Assembly: GCA_015075625.1 (NCBI GenBank)
Contig: JABTTZ010000002.1
Span: 1,221,855 to 1,285,854, forward strand
Reading direction: 5' to 3'
Length of the DNA stretch: 64,000 bases
Source of the DNA: Anaerolineales bacterium
Lineage (GTDB): Bacteria > Chloroflexota > Anaerolineae > Aggregatilineales > UBA2796
Shown here: one piece after another, positions 50,741 through 58,595 of the stretch
How positions within the stretch are numbered: the stretch's first letter is position 1
How the letters are laid out: every line of letters begins with the position of its first letter
Notes under the pieces: model-generated
What the model was told of the DNA's origin: nothing
Seen by the model: only the letters and a program-made list of their open reading frames with translations
Databases searched by the model: none
Position numbers and translations under genes: made by a program

Positions 50741-51730
50741 GTGGGAACGCTAAAATTCACGGTGATGACGTGGAATGTGGAAAACCTGTTCCTTCCCGGC
50801 GGCGACTCAGGACCCGCCGATAGGGACATTTATGATCGCAAGATGGGGAACATCGTCCAAACAATCAGCGGCATTAGCCCTGATGTGGTCGGTTTGCAAG
50901 AGGTGGGCGATTTAGCTGCTCTAAACGATCTACGGGATCGTCTTGGCGGGCGCTATCGCTTTGTGCGGGCGTCTCGTTTTCCCGACCCACGTGGGATTCG
51001 GGTTGCCTTTCTTTCCCGCTTGCCGCTGCTCCAAGCCGTTGATTACGATGACTACCCCCCCAATGCCTTAATCAACATCCCTGATGAACATGGGCGGATC
51101 ATGCGCGATATGGGGCGTGGGGGGCTGAAATGCATGGTCGCTCTCGCCCCTGGACTGATGGTGAATATGGTAAATTGTCACCTGAAATCGAAACTGGTGA
51201 CCTACAAAACGCTCAGCGGGGCTGCCCGTCATTACCCTTTGGATGAAGATGAACGGGCGCGAGGGATGGCCTTGGCATTGATCAAGCGGACAACAGAGGC
51301 AGTGGCGCTGCGTATTCACCTTAACAAACTGCTGACAGGCAACAATTTCCCGCTGATCCTGATGGGCGATATGAATGACAGCGGGGATGCTGTGACAACC
51401 CAAATTCTGATGGGTCCGCCAGATCGCAGCCTAGCCCACCGCGACAAGTTCGATGATGTGCGCCTTTACAACCTTGATGACTACATCCCCGGTGAACGCC
51501 GCTTTTCACGGGTGTATCAAAAAATGGGGGAGATGATTGATCACATCATGGTCAGTCATGAGTTGATTTTTTACCTGCGCAAAGCGGATAGCTACATTGA
51601 GCCTATCTCAAGTATCGATAGCAATGTGGCAAGCCGGGGGGAAGCGGTCTTTCCCGACCACGCGCCGGTTTATGCTCGCTTTGAAATTCCTGAAGATGAG
51701 GCAGATCGGCATTTTTCGGTGACAGGCTAA
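50741..51730 (+). CDS. Endonuclease/exonuclease/phosphatase-family protein
   Basis: A 329-residue protein with EEP-fold motifs in order: TWNVENLF (metal Asn), VGLQEVGD (catalytic Glu), MVNCHLKSK, GDMNDSG (Asp and Asn) and FPDHAPVYA (general-base His). Family members cut DNA, phosphoinositides or other phosphodiesters. No signal peptide. Start is GTG 50741 after AAGGGAG. A hairpin at 51765-51784 serves the converging gene next to it. Confidence 0.9.
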   Translation: MGTLKFTVMTWNVENLFLPGGDSGPADRDIYDRKMGNIVQTISGISPDVVGLQEVGDLAALNDLRDRLGGRYRFVRASRFPDPRGIRVAFLSRLPLLQAVDYDDYPPNALINIPDEHGRIMRDMGRGGLKCMVALAPGLMVNMVNCHLKSKLVTYKTLSGAARHYPLDEDERARGMALALIKRTTEAVALRIHLNKLLTGNNFPLILMGDMNDSGDAVTTQILMGPPDRSLAHRDKFDDVRLYNLDDYIPGERRFSRVYQKMGEMIDHIMVSHELIFYLRKADSYIEPISSIDSNVASRGEAVFPDHAPVYARFEIPEDEADRHFSVTG

Positions 51731-51764
51731 GACCAACACCCACCCAGTAGGCAAGAAACAAAAA

Positions 51765-51784
51765 GGGCGTGCAACGGCACGCCC
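51765..51784 (-). terminator. Terminator of the BTAD regulator gene
   Basis: An 8-bp stem GGGCGTGC/GCACGCCC with a 4-base loop; on the minus strand it is followed by TTTTTG. It lies 28 bases past the stop of the regulator gene and between two converging genes. Confidence 0.85.
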
Positions 51785-51811
51785 CAACTGGCTAACAGAT
51801 TCTAACCGCCC

Positions 51812-53101
51812 CTAATCCGCCGCCATCAAGGTCTCATAAAGCGATTTTGTTTCGCCTTCGATAGCTGTCCCCGCTGCTTTCAAGTCGTCCCGCATCCGCC
51901 CGTAATAGGTTTGAATCTCGCTGCGCCGTCCTAATTCTGAATAGAGCGCCATGATTTGCCGGTGTATGTCTTGCCGCCGAACATCCTCACCCACTGCTTT
52001 TTGGTAGAGCAACAGGGCATTTTCCGTGCGCCCTTCAGCATGACGTTGGGCGGCAATGCCAGTCATCGCTTCAATCCAACCGGTGAGATAATCGTGCCGA
52101 CGACGGACAATCCACTTTTCGGGGTGTCCCTGAAGGAAGGGGTGTGCGTGCAACTCAATCACGCGATTCCATGCGGCAAGGCGTTCAGCGGGGTCTTCCG
52201 CCAGACGCCCGGCAAGAATTGCCCCTACGAAATCATCCACATCATAGTGGAGGGTTAGGTCGGCAATGATCCGATAATAGCTCCCAACGTGGATGAGAAT
52301 GTCATTCCCTATGCCGTCTAATGCCTTGTGCAGCCGACGCTTTGTCACATGGAAAACATTCACCGCTTGGTCTACCTGAAGTTCGGGCCAAAACTCAACG
52401 CACATCTCTGACCGAGTGGTGTAGGGGCGCTCTAGGGCGAAAAAGAGCAGCAAACGCGGTAAATGCCCCTCCCAACCGGTGACAACACGCCCATCAAGAT
52501 TTACTTCGCCCTGCCCGAATCCCGTCAGGCGCAGGCGGGGATTATCCAAAGATTGGTTGTCGTAGAAATTCCGGCGGATAATCTCGGCATCACGCAGCAT
52601 AATTGCCTTTCGGCGGGCAATGAGCGCCATCCATGGCAGGCGCGGCAGCCCACGCCCACTAAGGACAATGTGGCAGTGTGCGGGGGCATTTTCAATGAGC
52701 GCTTCCAAAAACTTTTCCAGATCGTCGGCGACATCTGCCCGATCAAATTCATCGATGAGCAGGACAAACGGTTCATCGCTGAGATGGGCAACATCTTCGA
52801 TAAGCGCTGCCAAAAGTTTGGGATGGTCGTCGGGGCGTTCCATCCCAACTTGGCTAACACGCCCACCAAAATTTGGCATTTGCTCAGAAATATCGTGGAT
52901 GAACCCGGCGAGGAACGTTCGCACGTCGGTGTCATCAACGCCCATTCCGTAATAGTAGGTGCGCAAGCCATCATCCGCGATCAAGCGGCTAAGTAAGGCA
53001 GTGCGGTAGCGGCTTTGGGAATGAAGCAGAGACAACGGCGTGCTGAGGACGCTCTCGCGAAAGGTGCGATAACTATCGGACAGAATAGTGTTTAATGGCA
53101 T
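51812..53101 (-). CDS. BTAD-domain transcriptional activator with degenerate P-loop
   Basis: The protein is 429 residues from ATG 53101. The N-terminal half resembles the NB-ARC/AAA ATPase of LuxR/MalT-type activators: FVLLIDEFDRAD is a good Walker B, but the Walker A region reads LLHSQSRYRTALL, without the Gly-Lys pair. The C-terminal half holds an OmpR-like winged helix (LPRLLLFFALERPYTTRSEM... NVFHVTKRRLHKAL) followed by a helical BTAD domain (YDVDDFVGAILAGRL, ENALLLYQKAVGEDVRRQDIH). BTAD proteins activate transcription. It has its own promoter with a palindrome. Target genes unknown; the divergent STAS-like gene is the nearest candidate. Confidence 0.82.
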   Translation of the reverse strand: MPLNTILSDSYRTFRESVLSTPLSLLHSQSRYRTALLSRLIADDGLRTYYYGMGVDDTDVRTFLAGFIHDISEQMPNFGGRVSQVGMERPDDHPKLLAALIEDVAHLSDEPFVLLIDEFDRADVADDLEKFLEALIENAPAHCHIVLSGRGLPRLPWMALIARRKAIMLRDAEIIRRNFYDNQSLDNPRLRLTGFGQGEVNLDGRVVTGWEGHLPRLLLFFALERPYTTRSEMCVEFWPELQVDQAVNVFHVTKRRLHKALDGIGNDILIHVGSYYRIIADLTLHYDVDDFVGAILAGRLAEDPAERLAAWNRVIELHAHPFLQGHPEKWIVRRRHDYLTGWIEAMTGIAAQRHAEGRTENALLLYQKAVGEDVRRQDIHRQIMALYSELGRRSEIQTYYGRMRDDLKAAGTAIEGETKSLYETLMAAD

Positions 53102-53167
53102 AGCATGTATCCTCATTTTGATGATTATGTAGTAGTGTTATTTAGAAATTCTTTCTCTTTAAGAAAG

Positions 53168-53196
53168 ATTATAAATGCTCTACTCGGATAGAGCAA
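53168..53196 (-). promoter_or_regulatory. Promoter of the BTAD regulator with overlapping palindrome
   Basis: On the minus strand TTGCTC (53196-53191) and TATAAT (53173-53168) have 17 bases between them. The inverted repeat GCTCTA-N6-TAGAGC (53177-53194) lies over the spacer and the -35, a likely operator. A TGGTAGAAT extended -10 for the divergent gene is near 53275-53283. Confidence 0.7.
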
Positions 53197-53318
53197 GTTA
53201 AGAATCGATGGGGAGACTCTTACAGAAATAGTATTCTGCCAAAATAATCATAGTGGGTGGGTGCGGAAAGACAATGGTAGAATGATCGCCAATGGTAGGT
53301 CTTTAAGAGGAATTTTTT

Positions 53319-53822
53319 ATGTCATCCGTCGCCAAACCTCCGTTTGAAGACCTCGGTGCCTCTATTACAAGGGAGTGGATCGATGAGGGGACGATTGTCA
53401 TCTATACGGGGAAATCACCCTCCCGACAAAGCATCGATACCCTTTTTGCTGATGTGCGTCAGGTAATGTCTGCCGCCGATGTAGAGAATGCACCCGGGTT
53501 TGTCTATGACGTTTCACATCCCGATTCGGGAATTACCCCCTATGCCAGTCAACAGGCACGCCAAGCCCTGATGCACCGCCCTGAGCTTTATGGCTTTGTC
53601 GCCATTATTGTTCGGCAAAATTTTAGTGGGTGGGCAATTAAACTCTTTATCAACAGTCTTCAACAAACAGTGCGCGGGGCAGCCAAGAATCTGCACGTTT
53701 TTTATCATCGAGAGGATGGAATCAAGTGGCTGCGTGTTGTCCGGCAGCAGTATGCCGCCATGAAAAAATCAACCTCAGATAAAAACTACGGCGCGGCACG
53801 CCACGACAACCAGCGAAACTGA
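53319..53822 (+). CDS. Small STAS-like protein, divergent from the BTAD regulator
   Basis: A 167-residue protein with an alternating alpha/beta pattern: FEDLGASITREWIDEGTIVIY, APGFVYDVSHPDSGI, YGFVAIIVRQNFSGWAIKLF and NLHVFYHREDGIKWLR. This resembles the STAS-like (SpoIIAA) proteins often found with Chloroflexi regulators, and recalls the order seen at 35129-35524. ATG 53319 follows AGAGGA. No membrane span. The upstream gap is shared with the BTAD gene, so co-regulation is possible. Confidence 0.6.
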   Translation: MSSVAKPPFEDLGASITREWIDEGTIVIYTGKSPSRQSIDTLFADVRQVMSAADVENAPGFVYDVSHPDSGITPYASQQARQALMHRPELYGFVAIIVRQNFSGWAIKLFINSLQQTVRGAAKNLHVFYHREDGIKWLRVVRQQYAAMKKSTSDKNYGAARHDNQRN

Positions 53823-54027
53823 CGCTGATATTAGAAGTCATTTCAAAATTTGAGTGAGTCACTTCGCTTCCCTCCCCCCCAAAACCCCTCTCCTACAAAA
53901 GATATTGGGTGTGAGGGAATTTTTGCACTACGCGCTAGAGCCTCCCTTGAGCAACTTCAACCCTATTCACTCAGTTCACTATATACTGTGCATGATCTAA
54001 TTGACTAGCTTGTTGAGGGTCTTTCTC

Positions 54028-54714
54028 ATGCCTACGACAATCACATGGTTTGGTCATTCTGGGTTCCATCTCAACCTGAATGGGCGACATATCCTCATCG
54101 ATCCCTTTTTATCGGGTAATCCACTCGCCACGATCTCGCCAGACACAGTTCCCGCCGAGGCAATTCTGCTCACACATGGTCATGGGGATCATCTTGGCGA
54201 TACAATCAGCATTGCCAAACGCACCGATGCCCTCGTGATTGCCACCTTCGAGATTGCCACATGGGCGCACAACAAGGGTGTGAAAAACACCCATGCACAG
54301 AATAACGGCGGCGGCTACCAGCATGATTTTGGTCATGTGAAGTTCGTCCGTGCCGACCACAGTTCATCCTTTCCTGATGGCAGCTATGCGGGCTTGGCGT
54401 GCGGAATCGTGCTGACCTACAACGGCACGCGGTTGTATTTTGCCGGAGATACAGCGCTTTTTAGTGATATGAAATTGATCGGGGATATGGAAATAGATGT
54501 CGCTTTTATCCCGATTGGCGATAATTACACTATGGGCGTTGAGGACTCTATCCTTGCCACCAAACTCATCCGCCCCAAAGCCGTCTTTCCCATTCACTAC
54601 AATACATTCCCGGCGATTGAACAAGATGCCGGGTTGTGGGCAACGCAGATCACTAACGAGACGGACGCCCGTGCTATCGTGATTGATCCAAATTCATCAT
54701 TCATGTTGGAGTAG
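54028..54714 (+). CDS. UPF0173-type metallo-beta-lactamase-fold hydrolase
   Basis: A 228-residue protein of the metal-dependent hydrolase group. ATG 54028 follows GAGGG; the frame starts at 54001. It shows ITWFGHSGF at the N-terminus, LLTHGHGDHLGD (the HxHxDH metal motif), ADHSSSFP, LYFAGDTALF and, near the end, FPIHYNTFP with the last His ligands. Substrate unknown. Its TAG stop shares its last base with the GTG of the cyclopropane synthase gene. Confidence 0.9.
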   Translation: MPTTITWFGHSGFHLNLNGRHILIDPFLSGNPLATISPDTVPAEAILLTHGHGDHLGDTISIAKRTDALVIATFEIATWAHNKGVKNTHAQNNGGGYQHDFGHVKFVRADHSSSFPDGSYAGLACGIVLTYNGTRLYFAGDTALFSDMKLIGDMEIDVAFIPIGDNYTMGVEDSILATKLIRPKAVFPIHYNTFPAIEQDAGLWATQITNETDARAIVIDPNSSFMLE

Positions 54715-56027
54715 TGTGTACTGTGACCACCCGGACTTCTGATACCCGCTTGGGGGCAGTCGCTGCCCCCGCTACGGGCAAGGGCGCGTTCCTGCGCCGT
54801 ACCGCGACGAAACTATTGAGACGCATTTCTGAAAAACTTCCCGACCTCTCCTTTACCGTCCGCTTTTGGGATGGCACAACAGAGCAATTTGGGAAAGGCT
54901 GCCCCGCCTTTAGTTTCTATATCAAAACACTGGAAGCTGCTCAACGTGTATTGCGCGATGGCGGCTTGGGGTTTGGCGAAGAACACATGGATGGTACTAT
55001 TGATATTGAAGGCGATCTTGGTGAACTTCTAAAACTGCAATACACCAATGCCTTTGATGCCACAGCGCTCACCCTCACTGAGAAATTTCGGGCTGCCCTC
55101 ACTGCCTTTATCCAACGTAACAGCCTCACCCGTGTGCGGAAAAACGTCGCCCATCATTACGACCTGAGCTACGATTTCTATAAATTGTGGCTCGATCAGT
55201 CGATGACCTACACCTGTGCCTACTTTCGCCACAGCACAGACACACTAGAACAGGCGCAAGCCAACAAGCACGAACACATCTGCCGCAAACTTCGCCTAGA
55301 ACCGGGGATGAGCCTTGTTGATATTGGCTGTGGGTGGGGGGCGATGATGTTCTATGCGGCGGAACATTATGCTGTGCGCTGTGTTGGTTACACAATCTCG
55401 CAGGAACAACACAAATACCTCACCGAGCAAATCGAAAGGCGCGGGATGCGCGGAAAAGTTGAGGTTCGCCTTCAGGATTACCGCGAGGCAAAGGGGCAGT
55501 TTGACCGATGGGTTTCTATCGGGATGTTTGAGCAGGTAGGCAGCCAGTATGTGAACACCTTCATGGATCGCATCGTGCGCATCCTAAAACCGGGTGGGAT
55601 CGGCTTGCTCCATACCATTGCCTTCCGCACGCGCAATCTGAAAGTTCCGTGGATGACGCGCTACATCTTTCCCGGTGGTTTTTTGCCCTCTCTGGGGGAG
55701 ATAGTAGAACCGATGAGCCAGCGGAATTTGAACATCTATGATGTCGAGGATTTACGCCTTCACTATGGGGAGACCCTTGATCACTGGGACAACCGCTTTT
55801 GCCAGCACCTCGATGACATTCGGGCGATGTATGGCGAGCGGTTCATCCGTATGTGGCGGCTCTATTTGAAGGGGGCAGCGTCCTTCTTTCGCTATGGTGG
55901 GGCGCGGCTGAATCAGCTTGCCTTTGTGCATGGGACGCATAACCAACATTACCGCACCCGTGCCTACCTTTATGGCGACGAACCCGAACAGTTCAATCTC
56001 CCCAACATTAGCAAATACACGGGCTAA
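54714..56027 (+). CDS. Cyclopropane-fatty-acyl-phospholipid synthase family methyltransferase
   Basis: A 437-residue SAM-dependent enzyme of the CFA/mycolic acid synthase family, which modifies double bonds in membrane acyl chains. The N-terminal domain (about 40-130) is followed by VAHHYDLSYDFYKLWLDQSM TYTCAYF in two blocks, the SAM motif VDIGCGWGAMMFYAAEHY (about 197-215), and SIGMFEQVGSQYVNTFM with the catalytic-region Glu. GTG 54714 overlaps the preceding stop; GTG 54723 is possible. A perfect terminator follows. Coupling with the hydrolase gene suggests a joint role in lipids. Confidence 0.93.
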   Translation: MCTVTTRTSDTRLGAVAAPATGKGAFLRRTATKLLRRISEKLPDLSFTVRFWDGTTEQFGKGCPAFSFYIKTLEAAQRVLRDGGLGFGEEHMDGTIDIEGDLGELLKLQYTNAFDATALTLTEKFRAALTAFIQRNSLTRVRKNVAHHYDLSYDFYKLWLDQSMTYTCAYFRHSTDTLEQAQANKHEHICRKLRLEPGMSLVDIGCGWGAMMFYAAEHYAVRCVGYTISQEQHKYLTEQIERRGMRGKVEVRLQDYREAKGQFDRWVSIGMFEQVGSQYVNTFMDRIVRILKPGGIGLLHTIAFRTRNLKVPWMTRYIFPGGFLPSLGEIVEPMSQRNLNIYDVEDLRLHYGETLDHWDNRFCQHLDDIRAMYGERFIRMWRLYLKGAASFFRYGGARLNQLAFVHGTHNQHYRTRAYLYGDEPEQFNLPNISKYTG

Positions 56028-56056
56028 CCAGCCCTTACCATAAGCAGCGATGAATA

Positions 56057-56086
56057 AAAAACACCGCCACAGGGCGGTGTTTTTTG
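56057..56086. terminator. Bidirectional terminator between the CFA gene and tRNA-Phe
   Basis: An 8-bp stem ACACCGCC/GGCGGTGT (56061-56080) with A-run on the left and T-run on the right, so it works for both strands. Confidence 0.92.
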
Positions 56087-56088
56087 TG

Positions 56089-56161
56089 TGCCGAGACCCA
56101 GACTTGAACTGGGGACACCCGCATTTTCAGTGCGGTGCTCTACCGACTGAGCTATCTCGGC
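56089..56161 (-). tRNA. tRNA-Phe (anticodon GAA)
   Basis: A 73-base cloverleaf: acceptor GCCGAGA/TCTCGGC, D-arm GCTC/GAGC, anticodon stem CCGCA/TGCGG with loop CTGAAAA giving GAA, T-arm CCCAG/CTGGG with loop TTCAAGT. Discriminator A, CCA not encoded. All stems pair. Confidence 0.97.
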
Positions 56162-56436
56162 AGCTTGTGAAGGAATTATCTCTAAAAAATGAACCCTGTC
56201 AAGGTGTGTTGTGCGAGAGGCATAGAAACACCCTCAACCTGACTGTAGGTGAGACGGGGCGGGGTGCAGATGTTTTGCCTCCCTTCGCCCCGCACCCTTG
56301 AAATGTGCTATAGTGAGCAGCGCGTACTTACAACGACAATGGATGAATCTAACCTTATGCTCTTGGATGAAACCTTATTACGCCCGTGTCGCCGTTTTGG
56401 AACGGACAAAGGTCTGAGTGGAAAGGAGATTAAGCT

Positions 56437-56799
56437 ATGCGACGCTTGGCGATGATTGTTGAAGATGATAAAGATATTCGCCTTCTTTTTGCCGATGCGC
56501 TCTCCGATAGTGGCGATCTGGAGGTGCTGGTTGCCTTCAGCGCCGATGACGCCATTCGTCAGTTGGAGACAGCAACCCCCGATATTGTCCTCTGCGACAT
56601 GAACATGCCCCAAAAGCCCGGCACGGCGGTTTTGGAATATATCAACCAGACACCGCGTCTGAAGAACACCAAGCGAATCATGATTACCGCAAACGCCATG
56701 GCGGAATCGGTGGCGGAAGACTTGGGGGCAGACCTCTTTCTGGTCAAACCTGTCGCCATCCGCGAACTGCTGACACTCATTCATCGGTTGATTGATTGA
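56437..56799 (+). CDS. Stand-alone response regulator receiver protein
   Basis: A 120-residue protein that is one CheY-like receiver domain. The acidic pocket is ED at about 9-11 (VEDDKDI), the phospho-acceptor is D54 in LCDMNMP, the Thr/Ser switch sits in IMITAN and the Lys in FLVKPV near 104. There is no output domain, so it must act through protein contacts. GGAAAGGAG precedes ATG 56437. TGCTATAGT, an extended -10, lies near 56307-56315. No kinase gene is adjacent. Confidence 0.95.
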   Translation: MRRLAMIVEDDKDIRLLFADALSDSGDLEVLVAFSADDAIRQLETATPDIVLCDMNMPQKPGTAVLEYINQTPRLKNTKRIMITANAMAESVAEDLGADLFLVKPVAIRELLTLIHRLID

Positions 56800-56837
56800 C
56801 CCTACAGTATTTTTCAAGGAGATTGACCCCTTAATGG

Positions 56838-56987
56838 TTGTCAGCCCCACGTATCACGATATAATTACCAATGGGTCAGGCAGTGGTGATCATGGGGTAA
56901 ACGAACGACGCCCGCCCTTCTTGTAAGAAGGCTGGTTGCAGACCAACCAGTGAGGGTACTGCAATCAATAAGGAAAGCATCCCTCCT
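56838..56987 (+). promoter_or_regulatory. Promoter and structured leader of the class V aminotransferase gene
   Basis: TTGTCA (56838-56843) and TATAAT (56860-56865), spacer 16. The leader of about 115 bases contains two hairpins: CCTTC/GAAGG at 56916-56931 and CTGGTT/AACCAG at 56932-56950. No known riboswitch consensus was recognised. Confidence 0.55.
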
Positions 56988-58136
56988 ATGCGTGACCTGT
57001 TTCATATTGACCAAACCATCACCTTTTTAAATCATGGCTCATTCGGCGCATGTCCGCGCCCCGTCTTTGAGGAATATCAACGCTGGCAGAGGGAGCTAGA
57101 GCGGCAGCCCGTCGATTTTATCGGGCGGCGCTTGAACGGTTTGTTGGATGAGGCACGCGCCACCCTAGCGGGCTTTATCAACGCCGATGTAACGCGCCTC
57201 ACGTTTGTTCCCAATGCCACTGCTGGCGTTAATCTCGTCGTGCAATCGCTCGATTTGCACGCGGGCGATGAAATCCTGACCACCGATCAGGAATACGGCG
57301 CGTGCGACCTGACATGGGAGCATTTTTGTAAGAAACATGGGGCGCTCTATATCAAGCAGCCCCTCCCCGTCCCACCCGCCGATGTTGAAACGTGGGTGGA
57401 TGCGCTCTTTGCTGGCGTTACACCCCGTACAAAGATGATTTTTCTCAGCCATATTGCTGCGCCTACGGCAACCATTTTCCCTGTGGCAGAAGTCTGCGCC
57501 CGCGCCCGTGCGATGGGCATTATGACCCTCATTGATGGAGCGCACGCGCCGGGGCATATCCCCATTGATTTGACGGCAATTGATCCTGATTTTTACGCCG
57601 GAAACTGCCATAAATGGCTGTGCGCTCCCAAAGGATCGGCGTTCCTTTACGCGCACTCGAACCATCATGCCTGGCTTGAGCCACTCGTGATCAGTTGGGG
57701 CTATACCCCAGAGGCAACCTTCCCGGCAAAAACGCAGTTCACGGGGACAATCGATCCGGCAGCTTACCTCACTGTTCCGAAAGCGATTGAATTTCATCAG
57801 GGGGAGGCGTTCACCGAAGGGCGCGATCAATGCCACCGCATGGTGCGCGAAATTCAGGAACGCCTCAGCGCCTTCTATAATGTTCCCCCTCTCGCAACGG
57901 GGGTCTGGAGCGCTGGCTTACAGATGGTCTCTGCGCCGCTACCAGAGACCATCAAAGCGGAGGATGTGCGGGTAATTTGGGCGCGTTTTTGGGAAGAACA
58001 CAAGGTAGAAGTTCCCTTCTGGGCGTGGCGGGGGCGGGTGTATATCCGCGTTTCCTATCAGGTCTATAACCGCCCAGAACAGCTTACAACCTTGTTTCAG
58101 ACGCTGCGTGCCGTTGCCCCACCATCGGGAGGATAA
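56988..58136 (+). CDS. PLP-dependent class V aminotransferase (isopenicillin N epimerase type)
   Basis: A 382-residue fold-type I PLP enzyme. FLNHGSFGACPRPVFEEYQRWQ-like start (given as FLNHGSFGACP and VFEEYQRWQ) is typical of the CefD-like group. VPNATAGVN, LIDGAHAPGHIPI (the PLP ring Asp) and AGNCHKWLCAPKG follow, with the Schiff-base Lys at K209. Group members act as epimerases, desulfurases or lyases, so the exact reaction is open. ATG 56988 is used; its nearest purine-rich AAGGA is 13 bases away, which is far. Confidence 0.9.
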   Translation: MRDLFHIDQTITFLNHGSFGACPRPVFEEYQRWQRELERQPVDFIGRRLNGLLDEARATLAGFINADVTRLTFVPNATAGVNLVVQSLDLHAGDEILTTDQEYGACDLTWEHFCKKHGALYIKQPLPVPPADVETWVDALFAGVTPRTKMIFLSHIAAPTATIFPVAEVCARARAMGIMTLIDGAHAPGHIPIDLTAIDPDFYAGNCHKWLCAPKGSAFLYAHSNHHAWLEPLVISWGYTPEATFPAKTQFTGTIDPAAYLTVPKAIEFHQGEAFTEGRDQCHRMVREIQERLSAFYNVPPLATGVWSAGLQMVSAPLPETIKAEDVRVIWARFWEEHKVEVPFWAWRGRVYIRVSYQVYNRPEQLTTLFQTLRAVAPPSGG

Positions 58137-58237
58137 AGCGCCCCTCTTTGGGGGTTGCCCCCTTAGCCGCAGGGCGTGAGGGAAACACCCCTCTTGCCAT
58201 GAGTGGCGACAAACATCATGGATACAGCCCTAACATT

Positions 58238-58468
58238 TAGGTTCTGTTGACAGTGTAATTCCCGTAGGGGCGCCATACCTTGCGCCCAGTGCCGCCCGTG
58301 AGCGCCCGCCGCGAAAGCAGCCACCCCTTCGGGGCTTGAAATTCCTAACCCCCACCCTATACACAGAGAGAGGGCATTTCTCCCCCTTCCCTGTATATGG
58401 GGAAAGGCGACTGCTGCGCAGTAACCGGGGGGATAGGGGTTCTGAACCAAAACCCTCAACAGAACCTA
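58238..58468. mobile_element. MITE-like element, family A (TA-flanked), complete copy
   Basis: Perfect 13-bp terminal inverted repeats TAGGTTCTGTTGA (58238-58250) and TCAACAGAACCTA (58456-58468). If the outer TA is the duplicated target, the element is 227 bases. Inside: GACAGTGTAATTCCC, the two-hairpin module (58302-58339) and the block with CTGCTGCGCAGTAACC. No transposase gene inside. It fills most of the 459-base gap 58137-58595, whose remaining part holds the promoter of the metal transporter. Confidence 0.72.
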
Positions 58469-58492
58469 GTTATCCCCATGTAACATTCCTCA

Positions 58493-58521
58493 TTGACGGC
58501 GCGTCTTGATCAGAGTATCCT
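58493..58521 (+). promoter_or_regulatory. Promoter of the metal ABC transporter operon
   Basis: TTGACG (58493-58498) and TATCCT (58516-58521) with a 17-base spacer. Transcription from it would start near 58528, which argues against translation from GTG 58527. It lies 24 bases past the MITE end. Confidence 0.65.
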
Positions 58522-58595
58522 TATAAGTGATACGCTGTCTCATTAGAGATGGCAAACTCAACCCGCTCGTAACTCCGGTAAAGGCATTGTTCACC

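Noticed and set aside
8757..58450. CRISPR array made of the repeated GC-rich units
   Set aside because: Copies are dispersed kilobases apart, palindromic, and lack regular spacers or cas genes.
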